Notes: a model not told the origin generated them from the sequence alone. Positions 20,368 to 29,468 are shown, numbered from the stretch's first letter. The stretch is DNA of 64,000 nucleotides from Brachybacterium halotolerans (GCF_016623465.1 NZ_JAEDAJ010000002.1:74093-138092), one strand, 5' to 3'. A program made the numbers and translations.

Positions 20368-22209
20368 ATGGGATGGGATTCACGAGTGCACGATTCCCCC
20401 TCCCCCTCCTCCGGCCGGAAGGCCGCCCCGGCCGTCGCGGACCCCGCCGCGACGGCGGTGCCGCGCGTCTCCGTCATGCGGTCGATCGTGCGCAACCACC
20501 GCCGCTCGATCCCCTGGATCATGGCGACCTCCGCGTTCGTGGAGGCCGTCGACATGCTGGTGCCGATCCTCGTGGGCATCATCATCGACGTGGGCATCGT
20601 CCGCGGCAGCCTCGCGATCACCCTGCTGGGCGCCGCGGGCATCTTCGTGATGCGCCTGATCAGCACGTGGGTGTGGACGCTCATGTTCACCGCCTCGCAG
20701 CGGGCGCGCCTGTTCGAGCGCCATCGACTGCGGGTCGCGGTCACCGGCGCCGTGCTCGACCCGCGCTCGCGGCCCATCGAGCGCCCCGCCGGCGAGGTGC
20801 TCTCGATCGCGACCTCGGACGCCGACAAGGCCTCCGACATCATGGACATGCTGCCCTGGGCCTTCCCCGCCTCCGCGGTCGTGGTGGGCAGCGGCGTCTG
20901 GCTCGCGGTGCTCGACCCCTGGCTGGGCGTGGCGACCCTCGTCGGCATCGCGGTCATGGTGCTCGTGATCCGCGTGATCAGCCCCGTCCTCTCCGCCCGC
21001 TACGACGCCCAGCAGTCCCGTGCGGCCGACGCCGCCGCGACCGCGACCGACCTCGTCCACGGCCTGCGCGTGCTGCAGGGACTGGGCGTGCAGTCCCGCG
21101 CCCGCACCCAGTACCGCCGGCGCTCCCGGATCGCCCTGGACGCGGCGCTCGTGAACGCCCGCTACTCGGGCGTCTCGAGCGGCCTGACCACCCTCGTGAC
21201 CGCGGCGATGATGGCGGCCGTCGTGATCATCGCCGCCCAGCGCACCGTCGCCGGGGACATGACCATCGGCACCCTGATCGCCGTCGTGGGCGTGGCGCGC
21301 TCGAACATGGGCATGCTGCAGGGCCTCTCGGGGATCCCGATCTGGTGGGCCAGCATGTCCACTTCCGCCGACCGGGTGCGCCGACTGCTCGCGGACCTCG
21401 GCCGCACGGTCGACGATCCCGCGCTGACCATCGGCCACCTCGCCACCGCGCGCGACGAGCGCGGCGAGGCCCGCCCTGGCGAGCGCCGCGCCGGCACCGG
21501 CGGCCTGCACCTGCGGGGCGTGGGCGCCGGCAGTCTGCAGGGCCTGGACATGGAGGTGCCCGACGGGCGCGTCATCGCCCTCGCCTGCGCGGACGCGCGC
21601 GACGCCGACGCGGTCGTCGAGGCGGTCAGCGGCCGCGCCGAGCACACCGGCGTCCACCTCGGCGACACCGAGGTCACCTCCTCGACCCGCTTCGCGACCC
21701 GCGCGGACCTGCTCGTCGAACCCCACGTCGTCGACCTCTTCGACGGGACCGTGCGCGAGCAGCTCGCCACGCGGGCCCCGGCGAGCGACCCTACGGACGG
21801 CAGCGACGACTCCTGGGCCGACGCCGCCCTGCACGCCGCGGGCGCCGACGACCTGCTGCGGATCCTGCCCGAGGGCTACGACACCCGCATCCTCGATCGC
21901 GGCGCGAACCTCTCCGGTGGGCAGCGCCAGCGGATCGCGCTCGCGCGCGCCGTGGCCTCCGACGCCCCGGTGCTCGTGCTGCAGGATCCGACCACCGCGG
22001 TGGACGCCGTCACCGAGCAGCACATCGCCGAGGCGCTCGTGGCCGCCCGCCGCGTCCCCGACCGGGCGACGCTGCTGGTCACCCGGGCTCCCGCGCTCCT
22101 GCGCGAGGCCGACGAGGTGCTCTACGTGCGCGGGGGCCGGATCACCGCCCGCGCCGACCACCAGGACCTCATGGACCGCGACGACTACAGGGAGATGGTG
22201 CGCCGATGA
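20368..22209 (+). CDS. ABC exporter subunit with degenerate ATP-binding site (permease-ATPase fusion)
   Basis: 613 aa. The N-terminal half is an exporter membrane domain with about six helices (IVRNHRRSIPWIMATSAFVEA). The ATPase domain is abnormal: where Walker A should be (about residues 402-424) it reads ALACADARDADAVVEAV with no GKS/T; Walker B is VLVLQDPTTAVD, so the usual Asp-Glu pair is Gln-Asp; the switch His is replaced (LVTRAPALLRE). The signature LSGGQRQR (about 515) is perfect. It must pair with the next gene, lending its signature to that subunit's Walker A. Start uncertain: ATG 20368 or GTG 20386. Substrate unknown. Confidence 0.85.
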   Translation: MGWDSRVHDSPSPSSGRKAAPAVADPAATAVPRVSVMRSIVRNHRRSIPWIMATSAFVEAVDMLVPILVGIIIDVGIVRGSLAITLLGAAGIFVMRLISTWVWTLMFTASQRARLFERHRLRVAVTGAVLDPRSRPIERPAGEVLSIATSDADKASDIMDMLPWAFPASAVVVGSGVWLAVLDPWLGVATLVGIAVMVLVIRVISPVLSARYDAQQSRAADAAATATDLVHGLRVLQGLGVQSRARTQYRRRSRIALDAALVNARYSGVSSGLTTLVTAAMMAAVVIIAAQRTVAGDMTIGTLIAVVGVARSNMGMLQGLSGIPIWWASMSTSADRVRRLLADLGRTVDDPALTIGHLATARDERGEARPGERRAGTGGLHLRGVGAGSLQGLDMEVPDGRVIALACADARDADAVVEAVSGRAEHTGVHLGDTEVTSSTRFATRADLLVEPHVVDLFDGTVREQLATRAPASDPTDGSDDSWADAALHAAGADDLLRILPEGYDTRILDRGANLSGGQRQRIALARAVASDAPVLVLQDPTTAVDAVTEQHIAEALVAARRVPDRATLLVTRAPALLREADEVLYVRGGRITARADHQDLMDRDDYREMVRR

Positions 22210-24056
22210 TCCCCGACATGGCAGCCGTCCGCTGGGACCACGAGGCCGAGGACGTGCTCGAGTCCGACGCGACCGCCCGCCGCCAACTCGACGAGCACGC
22301 ACAGATCCTGCCGATCGCCTCGGTGGGCACGTCGTTCTCCCACGTGGGCCGGCGCCTGCTCGCGCACTGGCCCTCGACCCTGCTCACCCTGCTGGTGGTG
22401 ATCGGCGGAGCCGTCGCCGCGGCGTGGATGCCGCGCCTGATCGGCGGGGCCGTCGACATCGTCCAGGACCGCGCGGGCTCCGCCGCCGTGTGGCGCCAGG
22501 GCGGGCTGATCATGCTCGCCGGCGTGCTCCAGGCCGTGCTCTCCGCGCTCGGCTGGGCCCTGGTCAGCGGCATGGGCCAGCGGGTCCTCGCCGCCATGCG
22601 CGAGGACGTGATCGACCGCGCCCTGGACCTGCCCGCGCAGACCATGGAGGTCACCGGCATCGGCGACGCCCTCTCGCGGGTCGCCGACGACGTCGACGTC
22701 ACCGCGCGCGCCGTCGACAACGTGGTCCCGAACCTCATCCAGATGGGCTTCTACGTAGTGGTCACGCTGATCGGCATGGCGACGCTCTCGCCGTGGCTGC
22801 TGATCCTTGTGGTCGTGGTGGTGCCGATGTACGCGGCCACGGGCGTGTGGTACCTGCGGCGCACCGCCCCCATCTACCGTCGCGAGCGCGTCGCGATGGG
22901 CGCCCGCGCCCAGGGCCTGCTCTCGGCGATCCACGGCATCCCCACCGTCCACGCCTACGGCATCGAGCGCCGGGAGACCCGCCACGTCGCGGTGCTCTCG
23001 GAGACCGCCGCGGTGCTGGCCATGCGCGTGATGGGTCTGGTCACGAGGGTCGTGAAGATCGTCGTGTGGCCAGAGAACCTGTCGATCGCCCTGGTGCTGA
23101 TCCTCGGCTACGCGATGGTGCACGTAGGCGGGGCGCCGGTGGGCCTCGTGACCGCGGCTGCCCTCTACCTCATCTCGTTGCTCTGGCCGATGATGAATCT
23201 GCTGTTCAGCCTCGACGACGTGCAGTCGGCGGTCGCCAGCCTCACCCGCATGGTGGGTGTCATCGAGTCGATCGATCCGGCGTCCTCCCCCGGCGAGGAG
23301 GTGCCGGCGGACGCCTCGATCCGACTGCGCCATGTCTCCCACGCCTATGGCGAGGACGCGGACGGCACCGAGCGGACCGTGCTGCACCCGATCGACCTGG
23401 ACATCGCTCCAGGCGAGTCGATCGCCCTGGTGGGGGCATCCGGCGCCGGCAAGTCGACGCTCGCCGCGATCATCACCGGCACCCTCACCCCGCGCCATGG
23501 CACCGTGCTCCACGGCTGCGCCGACCTCGCCAGTGCGGACCTCGAGTCGGTGCGCCACCACGCGGTGATCGTCTCGCAGGACGTCCACGTGTTCCGCGGG
23601 ACTCTCGCCGAGGACCTGCAGCTGGCCCGCCCCGAGGCGAGCGACGAGGAGCTCTGGGCGGCGCTGCGCGAGGTCGAGGCCGACGCCTGGGCCGAGCTGC
23701 TCCCCCGTGGCCTGGACACCGAGGTCGGGGAGAAGGGCGAGCGGCTGACGGCCGAGCAGTCCCAGCAGCTGGCGCTGGCCCGTGTCGCGCTGCGCGATCC
23801 GGCGGTGCTGGTGCTCGACGAGGCCACGGCCGACGAGGGCTCCTCCGGCGCCCGCGTGCTCGAGCGCGCCGCGACGCAGGTGGCCCGCGACCGCACCACG
23901 GTGATCGTGGCCCACCGCCTGTCCCAGGCGAAGGAGGCCGACCGGATCCTGGTGATGGCCGACGGCCGCGTCGTCGAGCAGGGCCCGCACGCGGACCTCG
24001 TGGACCACGGCGGCGTCTACGCCGAGCTCTGGGCCGCCTGGAGCGGGAACGACTGA
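22206..24056 (+). CDS. ABC exporter subunit, catalytic partner (permease-ATPase fusion)
   Basis: 616 aa. Six-helix exporter domain (HWPSTLLTLLVVIGGAVAAAW onward), then an ATPase domain with intact Walker A GASGAGKST (about 410), Walker B VLVLDEAT (about 536) and switch AHRLS (about 569), but a degenerate signature LTAEQSQQ instead of LSGGQ (about 514). This complements the upstream subunit exactly: one consensus site and one fully dead site in the heterodimer. Overlaps the previous gene by 4 bp (ATGA). Such asymmetric pairs export drugs, lipids or peptides; substrate not predictable. Confidence 0.9.
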   Translation: MIPDMAAVRWDHEAEDVLESDATARRQLDEHAQILPIASVGTSFSHVGRRLLAHWPSTLLTLLVVIGGAVAAAWMPRLIGGAVDIVQDRAGSAAVWRQGGLIMLAGVLQAVLSALGWALVSGMGQRVLAAMREDVIDRALDLPAQTMEVTGIGDALSRVADDVDVTARAVDNVVPNLIQMGFYVVVTLIGMATLSPWLLILVVVVVPMYAATGVWYLRRTAPIYRRERVAMGARAQGLLSAIHGIPTVHAYGIERRETRHVAVLSETAAVLAMRVMGLVTRVVKIVVWPENLSIALVLILGYAMVHVGGAPVGLVTAAALYLISLLWPMMNLLFSLDDVQSAVASLTRMVGVIESIDPASSPGEEVPADASIRLRHVSHAYGEDADGTERTVLHPIDLDIAPGESIALVGASGAGKSTLAAIITGTLTPRHGTVLHGCADLASADLESVRHHAVIVSQDVHVFRGTLAEDLQLARPEASDEELWAALREVEADAWAELLPRGLDTEVGEKGERLTAEQSQQLALARVALRDPAVLVLDEATADEGSSGARVLERAATQVARDRTTVIVAHRLSQAKEADRILVMADGRVVEQGPHADLVDHGGVYAELWAAWSGND

Positions 24057-24174
24057 GCGATTCCGCGCCGGTGACTGTGCCGGTGCCGGCCGGACCCGGT
24101 GTCGACCGGACCCGGTGCCGTTCGACCTCCGATCCCTGGCAGCGTGTCACCCACCGGCGTATGGCGGCGGGGGG

Positions 24175-24277
<103 letters not shown>

Positions 24278-24377
24278 ACCTCTCGGAAGCGACGCACGCC
24301 GGCGTCACCCCTGGGGACGGACACGGTCGCATCGCCTCCCCTTGGGCCGCAGGAGGGAGCGTCAACGCTCAGCGTCC

Positions 24378-24434
24378 CGGTCCCCGTCCCCGTCCCCGTC
24401 CGCGGTCGTGGTCGTGGTCGCGGTCGTGGTCGGG
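24378..24434. repeat. 6-bp tandem repeats (CCGTCC and GTGGTC types)
   Basis: Four units of CGGTCC/CCGTCC are followed by five of GCGGTC/GTGGTC, ending 23 bp before the stop of the solute-binding gene. With the poly-C tract this fills the roughly 400-bp gap 24057-24457, in which I see no gene or clear terminator. Confidence 0.8.
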
Positions 24435-24457
24435 TTAGCGCACACGTCCGCCCGACC

Positions 24458-25843
24458 TCACCCTGCCGAGTCGTTGTACTGGTCGAGGGCGGACTGCAGG
24501 CCCTTGACGGCCTTGGTCAGCCCTTCCTTCGGGTCGTCGCCCTGGAGGATGCCCTCCCAGGCCTCCTCCACGGCCTTGCGGGCCTGGGGCATGATGCCCG
24601 CGGTGCCGCCCTGAGTGGGGGTGCTGAGCTCGGTCTCGTCGAGCTGTTGGATGGCGACGTCGAACTGCGGGAAGTCCTTGCGCCACTTCGTGTCCTCGGG
24701 CTCGTCGAGCGCCTTCTTCGAGACGGGGAAGTAGCCGGTGCCCGTGTGCCAGGTGGCCTGGTTCGCGGGCTCGTTGCAGAACTGCACGAACTTCCAGGCG
24801 GCCTCCTTCTCCGCGTCGGAGTGCTTCTCCCCCACCACGTAGAGCGAGGCGCCGCCGATGACCGGCCCGTACTCGTTCTTCTCGATGCGCGGGTAGAAGC
24901 CGACGCCCAGCTCGAAGTCCTGCTCGTCGGCCGCTTCCTTCATGCCGCCCAGCGCACCGGTGGATTCGAGGGTGATACCGATCGTGCCGGACTTGAAGGC
25001 GTCCTGCGCATCGGCCGGGGCACGCCCCGTGTTGCCGGCGATGCCGTCGTCGACGAGCTTCTTCCACCAGGTCAGGAACTCGACGGCGGCGTCGTTGTCG
25101 AAGGCGAAGGCGCTCGCGCGCTCCTTGCCGCGGCCGTTGTCGGGCGTGCAGTAGAGCTCTCCGGTGGTGGCGATGATCTGCTCGACGAACCAGCCGTAGA
25201 TCGCGCCGTTGAAGCCGAACTCCGCCGGGCCGTCGTTCTTCTTCGACAGGGCCTTCGCGGCCTCGCCGACCTCGTCGAGGGTCTCGGGCGCCTTGTCGGG
25301 GTCGAGTCCGGCCTTCTCGAAGAGCTTCTTGTTGTAGTACAGGACGGGCATCGAGGTGTTGAACGGCATCGACCAGAGCTTGTCGGCGACCGTGTAGTAC
25401 CCGGCGATGTTGGGCTGGATGTCGGAGACGTCGTAGGAGTCGCGGTCGATGAACGACTGCATGGGCACCACGGTCCCGGAGTCGATCATGAACTGCAGGC
25501 CCAGGTCGTAGATCTGCACGAGCGCAGGCGTGCTGCCGGACTGCACGGCGGCCTTGTACTTGGTGATGCCGTCGTCGTACTCGCCCTGGTAGACGGGCTT
25601 GATCGTGATCTTGCCGGAGTTCTTCTCGTTGAACGCCTTGACGAGCTTCTCGAGGGTGTCGCCGTTGGTGCCGTCCATCGAGTGCCAGAAGGCGACGGTG
25701 GTCTCGCCGTCGGCCTTGTCGAGAGCGCCGGAGTCCGGGGCCTTCGCCTCGGAGCCTCCTCCGCCTCCCGAGCAGCCGGCGACCAGCGGTGCCGTCACCG
25801 CCATCCCCGCCATCGAAGCCATGACTGTGCGCCGTCGGATCAT
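24458..25843 (-). CDS. extracellular solute-binding lipoprotein, UgpB-like
   Basis: 461 aa. Twin-basic start (MIRRR), hydrophobic stretch and lipobox LVAGC with Cys24, then a Gly/Ser linker: a membrane-anchored lipoprotein. Family 1 binding protein close to UgpB: VAFWHSMDGTNGDTLEKLV, SMPFNTSMPVLYYNKKLFEKAGLDP, GWFVEQ. UgpB binds sn-glycerol-3-phosphate or glycerophosphodiesters, so this importer may supply glycerol phosphate; other sugars cannot be excluded. First written gene in this set, but on the minus strand it is the third of the operon, 151 bp downstream of the second permease; that gap shows only G-rich short repeats (GTGCGGGTGC type). Confidence 0.88.
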   Translation of the reverse strand: MIRRRTVMASMAGMAVTAPLVAGCSGGGGGSEAKAPDSGALDKADGETTVAFWHSMDGTNGDTLEKLVKAFNEKNSGKITIKPVYQGEYDDGITKYKAAVQSGSTPALVQIYDLGLQFMIDSGTVVPMQSFIDRDSYDVSDIQPNIAGYYTVADKLWSMPFNTSMPVLYYNKKLFEKAGLDPDKAPETLDEVGEAAKALSKKNDGPAEFGFNGAIYGWFVEQIIATTGELYCTPDNGRGKERASAFAFDNDAAVEFLTWWKKLVDDGIAGNTGRAPADAQDAFKSGTIGITLESTGALGGMKEAADEQDFELGVGFYPRIEKNEYGPVIGGASLYVVGEKHSDAEKEAAWKFVQFCNEPANQATWHTGTGYFPVSKKALDEPEDTKWRKDFPQFDVAIQQLDETELSTPTQGGTAGIMPQARKAVEEAWEGILQGDDPKEGLTKAVKGLQSALDQYNDSAG

Positions 25844-25994
25844 CGTCGGGCCGCCTTTCGTTTCCGTGAGGTGCGGGATCGGTTCTGTGGGGATGCGGGA
25901 TGCTCGAGGGAGCGCGTGCGGGTGCAGGAGTGTTTGCGGGTGCCGGGCTGTGAGCGGGCGCGGGGATGTGCGCCGTCCGCCCCGTCCGCGCCGC

Positions 25995-26939
25995 TCATTT
26001 GATCGCTCCGCCGGTGAGGCCGCGGACGATGAACCGCTGCCCGAAGATGAGCAGCAGCAGGGTCGGGACCACCGCGAGCACGGTGCCGGCGAGCACGAGG
26101 CCGGCGTTGAAGTTGTCGGCCGACTTGAGCTGGGTGATGCCGATCTGGATGGTCTGCATCTGCGGGGTCTGCGTGACCAGCAGGGGCCAGAAGTACATGT
26201 TCCAGGCCATGAGGAAGGACCAGAATCCGAGCGCCATCAGCGTGGGCCGCGACAGCGGGATGAGGATCCGCAGCAGGAAGCGCGGGTTCGAGCAGCCGTC
26301 GATGCGGGCGGCGTCGAACAGCTCCGCCGGGAACGACATGAACGCCTGGCGCAGCAGGAAGATCCCGAAGCCGTGCGCGAGGAACGGGAGCGTCAGCGCG
26401 GGAAGGGTGTTGATGAGGCCCGCGTCGGAGATGAAGAGGTAGTTGGGGATGATGATCGCCTCGACCGGGACCATCATCGTGCTGAGCAGCAGGAAGAACC
26501 AGAAGGTGCGCCAGCGCATCGGCAGGAACACCAGCGCGAAGCTCGCCAGCACGCTCGTGATCATCTGGCCGGCGGTGATGATGCCCGCCATCGCCACGGA
26601 GTTCCCCCACTGCCGCAGCAGCGGGATCGCGTCGAGGGCGCCCGCGAAGTTCCGCAGCACCGCACCGCTCCTGGGCCACAGGGCGGCCGGGTAGGCGTTG
26701 ATGTCGCCCGGGCCCATGAGCGAGCCGGCGAAGCCGAAGTACACGGGGAACCCGATGAGCACCAGGAAGATCAGCAGCACGACATAGGTGCCGATCTTCG
26801 AGGCGAAGCCTCCGGAAGGTCGTCGTCGGCGCGCAGGGTCCGACGGCCTCGCGAGGCCCGACGGCCGCGCGGGGCCCGGCGGCGTGGTCGGCGCCGGGCG
26901 GGCCGCGGACGACGGCGCGGTCGAGGAGTGCTCGTTCAC
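25995..26939 (-). CDS. ABC importer permease, UgpE-like
   Basis: 314 aa. MalG/UgpE-type permease with six helices after a 45-residue Pro/Arg/Ser-rich tail; the EAA loop that docks the ATPase reads ELFDAARIDGCSNPRFLLRILIPL. GTG start at 26939 overlaps the stop of the upstream permease gene (GTGA), so they are coupled. Works with the UgpB-like lipoprotein and the first permease in the membrane. Confidence 0.88.
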   Translation of the reverse strand: MNEHSSTAPSSAARPAPTTPPGPARPSGLARPSDPARRRRPSGGFASKIGTYVVLLIFLVLIGFPVYFGFAGSLMGPGDINAYPAALWPRSGAVLRNFAGALDAIPLLRQWGNSVAMAGIITAGQMITSVLASFALVFLPMRWRTFWFFLLLSTMMVPVEAIIIPNYLFISDAGLINTLPALTLPFLAHGFGIFLLRQAFMSFPAELFDAARIDGCSNPRFLLRILIPLSRPTLMALGFWSFLMAWNMYFWPLLVTQTPQMQTIQIGITQLKSADNFNAGLVLAGTVLAVVPTLLLLIFGQRFIVRGLTGGAIK

Positions 26940-27877
26940 TGGTAGAACACCTTCCTCTCGACGAGCCCGAACTGCAGGGCGGTGATCACGACGACGACGA
27001 TCAGCAGCACGATCGCCTGGGCGGAGGCGTATCCGAAGTTCGAGTTGCCGTAGGCGAAGGCCTGCTCGTAGATCGAGTAGACGAGGGTGGTGGTCGATCC
27101 CTGCGGACCGCCGCGGGTGAGGATGTGGATCTGGCCGAAGCTCTGGAGGGAGTTGATGGTGCCGGTGACGAGCAGGAAGAAGATCTGCGGGGTGAGCAGC
27201 GGGATGATGATCGAGCGCTGCAGGCGCAGCCCTCCGGCGCCGTCCAGGCGAGCGGCCTCGATGATGTCGTCGGGCACGGATCCCAGGCCCGCCGAGAGCA
27301 CCAGCAGGTTGTAGCCCATCTGCATCCACACGGTGGTCAGCGCGATCGAGATCAGCGCGATGTGGGGGTCGGTGATCCAGCCGACGCGGCCGATGCCGAA
27401 CGTCCCCAGGATGCCGTTCAGCACGCCCGTGGCCTGGTTGAACATGACCGCGAAGATCACCGAGGCGGTCGCCACGGAGAACGCGAACGGCGAGGCGAAC
27501 GCGGTGCGGAAGAAGCGGATGCCGCGGATCCTCTGGTGCAGCAGCAGCGAGAGCATCAGCGAGATCGCGATCACCGGGACCACGGTGAGCACCACGAAGG
27601 CGATCGTGCGCAGCAGGACCGCGTGGAACTCGGAGTCCTGCAGCAGCTTGAGGTAGTGCTCGGCGCCGACGAAGCCCGCGGGACGGCCCAGGATGTCGTT
27701 GCCCTGGAAGGACAGCACGAACGAGCGCGCGAGCGGGAAGAACATGAAGACCGCGAACACGGCGAGCGCCGGCACCAGGTAGAGCCAGGAGCTGTACTGG
27801 CCACGTCGTGAGGGCTTGCGGCGCGGGATCTCGGATGCGTCAGGGACGGTGGATGCGTCGGTCGACGTCGTGGTCAT
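26936..27877 (-). CDS. ABC importer permease, UgpA-like
   Basis: 313 aa. MalF/UgpA-type permease: WLYLVPALAVFAVFMFFPLARSFVLSF first helix, EAA loop IIEAARLDGAGGLRLQRSIIIPLLTP, and the conserved FGQIHILTRGGPQGSTTTLVYSIYEQAF stretch. A good ribosome site (GAGGAGGGG) precedes the ATG. First gene of the operon permease-permease-binding protein. No ATPase gene is present, so a shared MsiK/UgpC-type ATPase encoded elsewhere is expected. Confidence 0.9.
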   Translation of the reverse strand: MTTTSTDASTVPDASEIPRRKPSRRGQYSSWLYLVPALAVFAVFMFFPLARSFVLSFQGNDILGRPAGFVGAEHYLKLLQDSEFHAVLLRTIAFVVLTVVPVIAISLMLSLLLHQRIRGIRFFRTAFASPFAFSVATASVIFAVMFNQATGVLNGILGTFGIGRVGWITDPHIALISIALTTVWMQMGYNLLVLSAGLGSVPDDIIEAARLDGAGGLRLQRSIIIPLLTPQIFFLLVTGTINSLQSFGQIHILTRGGPQGSTTTLVYSIYEQAFAYGNSNFGYASAQAIVLLIVVVVITALQFGLVERKVFYQ

Positions 27878-27991
27878 GCGACCCCTCCTCTCCTCGTCGT
27901 CGAGGCGGTGGGCGGGCGGTCGCCCTCAGGAGCGCGACCGCGGGTGGGGAAGTCAGGGGATGGCCCGAGCACAGGTGAACGGGAGATGAAC

Positions 27992-28011
27992 ACGGTGATC
28001 CAGGTCACCGT
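27992..28011 (-). promoter_or_regulatory. 20-bp inverted repeat overlapping a possible -10 of the ugp-like operon
   Basis: ACGGTGA-TCCAGG-TCACCGT: 7-bp arms, 6-bp spacer, 115 bp upstream of the first permease gene. Read on the minus strand, a TACGGT hexamer overlaps the repeat, which would suit a repressor covering a -10. The rest of the gap 27878-28191 shows nothing I can name. Confidence 0.45.
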
Positions 28012-28191
28012 AGCAGAGGGTGTGCGGCATATGTCGGAACCCGGCGTCGGCGACCTCATCGACCCCGGCACCGCCGTCCGGGATGCACGGACGTGTGCTC
28101 AGCGTCCGGGGTCCGACGCTCCGGGGTCGGCTCCCCTGGATCGGCTCCCCGAGGTCAGGTTCCCGCGGCGTCGGCCTTCATCCCTCGGTGC

Positions 28192-29034
28192 TCAGCGCCC
28201 CTCGTCCCCGTCCGCGGGGTCGATCGCGCCGTCCACGGTCTCGTCCTCCGCGTCCGTGGTGGCCCCGCCATCAGCGTCGACACCCTCTGCGTCGAGGTCC
28301 TCGGCGTCAGCATCCTCTGTGTCGAGGTCCTGCGCGTCGACATCGTCAGCGTCGGCGTCCTCGGGGTCGGCGAGGCCGCCGGCTCCCGCCTCGCGGTAGA
28401 GCGCGATGAACTCGCGCGCGGTGTCGGGGCCGATCATCAGGCGCAGCACCGGGGAGACCTCGAAGGAGTCGCCCTGCTCCTCGAGCAGGCCCGCGCGCTG
28501 GATCTTGGTGATGGAGGCGCGCACCTCCTTGGCGAAGCCGGCCTCGTCGGTCGAGGTGGAGCGGCGGTAGGCGGCGAGCGCCTGCTGGATCTCCGCCTCG
28601 GAGACCACGGCGCGCTGTCCGCGCGAGGACTGGGTGAGCAGCATCTGGCGCAGCACCAGCAGCAGCACCGAGTCCAGGCGGTTCAGGCCGGAGAGGCGGC
28701 GCAGCAGCTTGGGGGCGTCGGGGTCGGACTCGCTCTGGCGCACGAAGGCGACCTGGGCGTCGTCGTCCAGGACCAGCTCGAGGAACATGTCGGCGAGCCG
28801 GGCCTCGATGGCGGCGCGGTCGCGCAGCAGCTGGCCGTAGCGCTGGGGTTCGCGCCGGCCGTCGACGAAGGGTCCCTGCAGGAGGGCCACGAGGACGCGG
28901 CGGGACTCGTCGACGAGCGCGCCCAGTCCGGAGGTGGTGGGCGCGTCCGGGTCGTCCGGGGACGGGGCCGAGCCCGAGGGGTTCGACGGGGCCGCGGCGG
29001 GCGAGGCGGGGGATGTCATGGGAGCCACGATCAT
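28192..29034 (-). CDS. DUF4194 protein (JetB/MksE-like), orphan
   Basis: 280 aa. Residues about 40-215 match the DUF4194 pattern: SRRVLVALLQGPFVDGRREP, ARLADMFLELVLDDDAQVAF, APKLLRRLSGLNRLDSVLLLVLRQ, GQRAVVSEAEIQQALAAY and SFEVSPVLRLMIG. DUF4194 is JetB of the Wadjet anti-plasmid system, the counterpart of the MksE/MukE kleisin-associated winged-helix subunit. The usual partners JetA (DUF3375), JetC (SMC) and JetD are absent: an importer operon lies downstream and a divergent gene upstream. The last 60 residues are an acidic Asp/Ala/Glu repeat tail (DADAEDLDAEG). A start at 29019 (MTSPASP) is equally likely. Confidence 0.8.
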   Translation of the reverse strand: MIVAPMTSPASPAAAPSNPSGSAPSPDDPDAPTTSGLGALVDESRRVLVALLQGPFVDGRREPQRYGQLLRDRAAIEARLADMFLELVLDDDAQVAFVRQSESDPDAPKLLRRLSGLNRLDSVLLLVLRQMLLTQSSRGQRAVVSEAEIQQALAAYRRSTSTDEAGFAKEVRASITKIQRAGLLEEQGDSFEVSPVLRLMIGPDTAREFIALYREAGAGGLADPEDADADDVDAQDLDTEDADAEDLDAEGVDADGGATTDAEDETVDGAIDPADGDEGR

Positions 29035-29060
29035 CGAGGGTACCTGCGAGACTGGCCGTC

Positions 29061-29402
29061 ATGGACGATCTCACCGTGGAGCGGGTGCTGCGCACCGTCG
29101 AGGCCATCCCGCCCGGCCGCGTCGCGAGCTACGGCCAGGTGGGTGACGTGTGCGGGGTGGGGCCGCGCCTGGTGGGTCGGATCATGAGCCAGTGGGGCTC
29201 CGGGGTGACCTGGTGGCGGGTGACATCGGCCGACGGGGACCTGCCCGCTCCGCTCCTCGCGCGCGCCCGTGACGCGTGGGACGAGGAGGGGATCGCGCTC
29301 AAGCCCAACGGGCGCGGCTGCCGGATCGCGCGGTACCGGGCCGACCACGAGCAGCTCGTCGCGGCTGCTCGACGGGCCTGGGCGGACCTGCCCGAGGAGT
29401 GA
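29061..29402 (+). CDS. alkyltransferase-like (ATL) / MGMT-family DNA-binding protein
   Basis: 113 aa. The MGMT DNA-binding domain: VEAIPPGRVASYGQVGDVCGVGPRLVGRIM and a C-terminal PNGRGCRIARY segment. The alkyl-accepting PCHR motif of true MGMT is absent; the aligned place reads VTWWRVTSADG, so it cannot accept alkyl groups on Cys and should act by binding O6-alkylguanine and flagging it for nucleotide excision repair. Only 26 bp separate its start from the divergent DUF4194 start, so promoters must overlap or transcripts are leaderless. Confidence 0.85.
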   Translation: MDDLTVERVLRTVEAIPPGRVASYGQVGDVCGVGPRLVGRIMSQWGSGVTWWRVTSADGDLPAPLLARARDAWDEEGIALKPNGRGCRIARYRADHEQLVAAARRAWADLPEE

Positions 29403-29439
29403 GGACCGGCCCGCACGACCCGACATCGGTCACGCCTCG

Positions 29440-29468
29440 TTCGTCGGCCGTTCGCCCTGTTGTAACCT
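29440..29468 (+). promoter_or_regulatory. possible promoter of the wall-polymer genes starting at 29594
   Basis: TTCGTC (29440), 17-bp spacer, TAACCT (29463). About 125 bp upstream of the GTG start. Confidence 0.35.
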
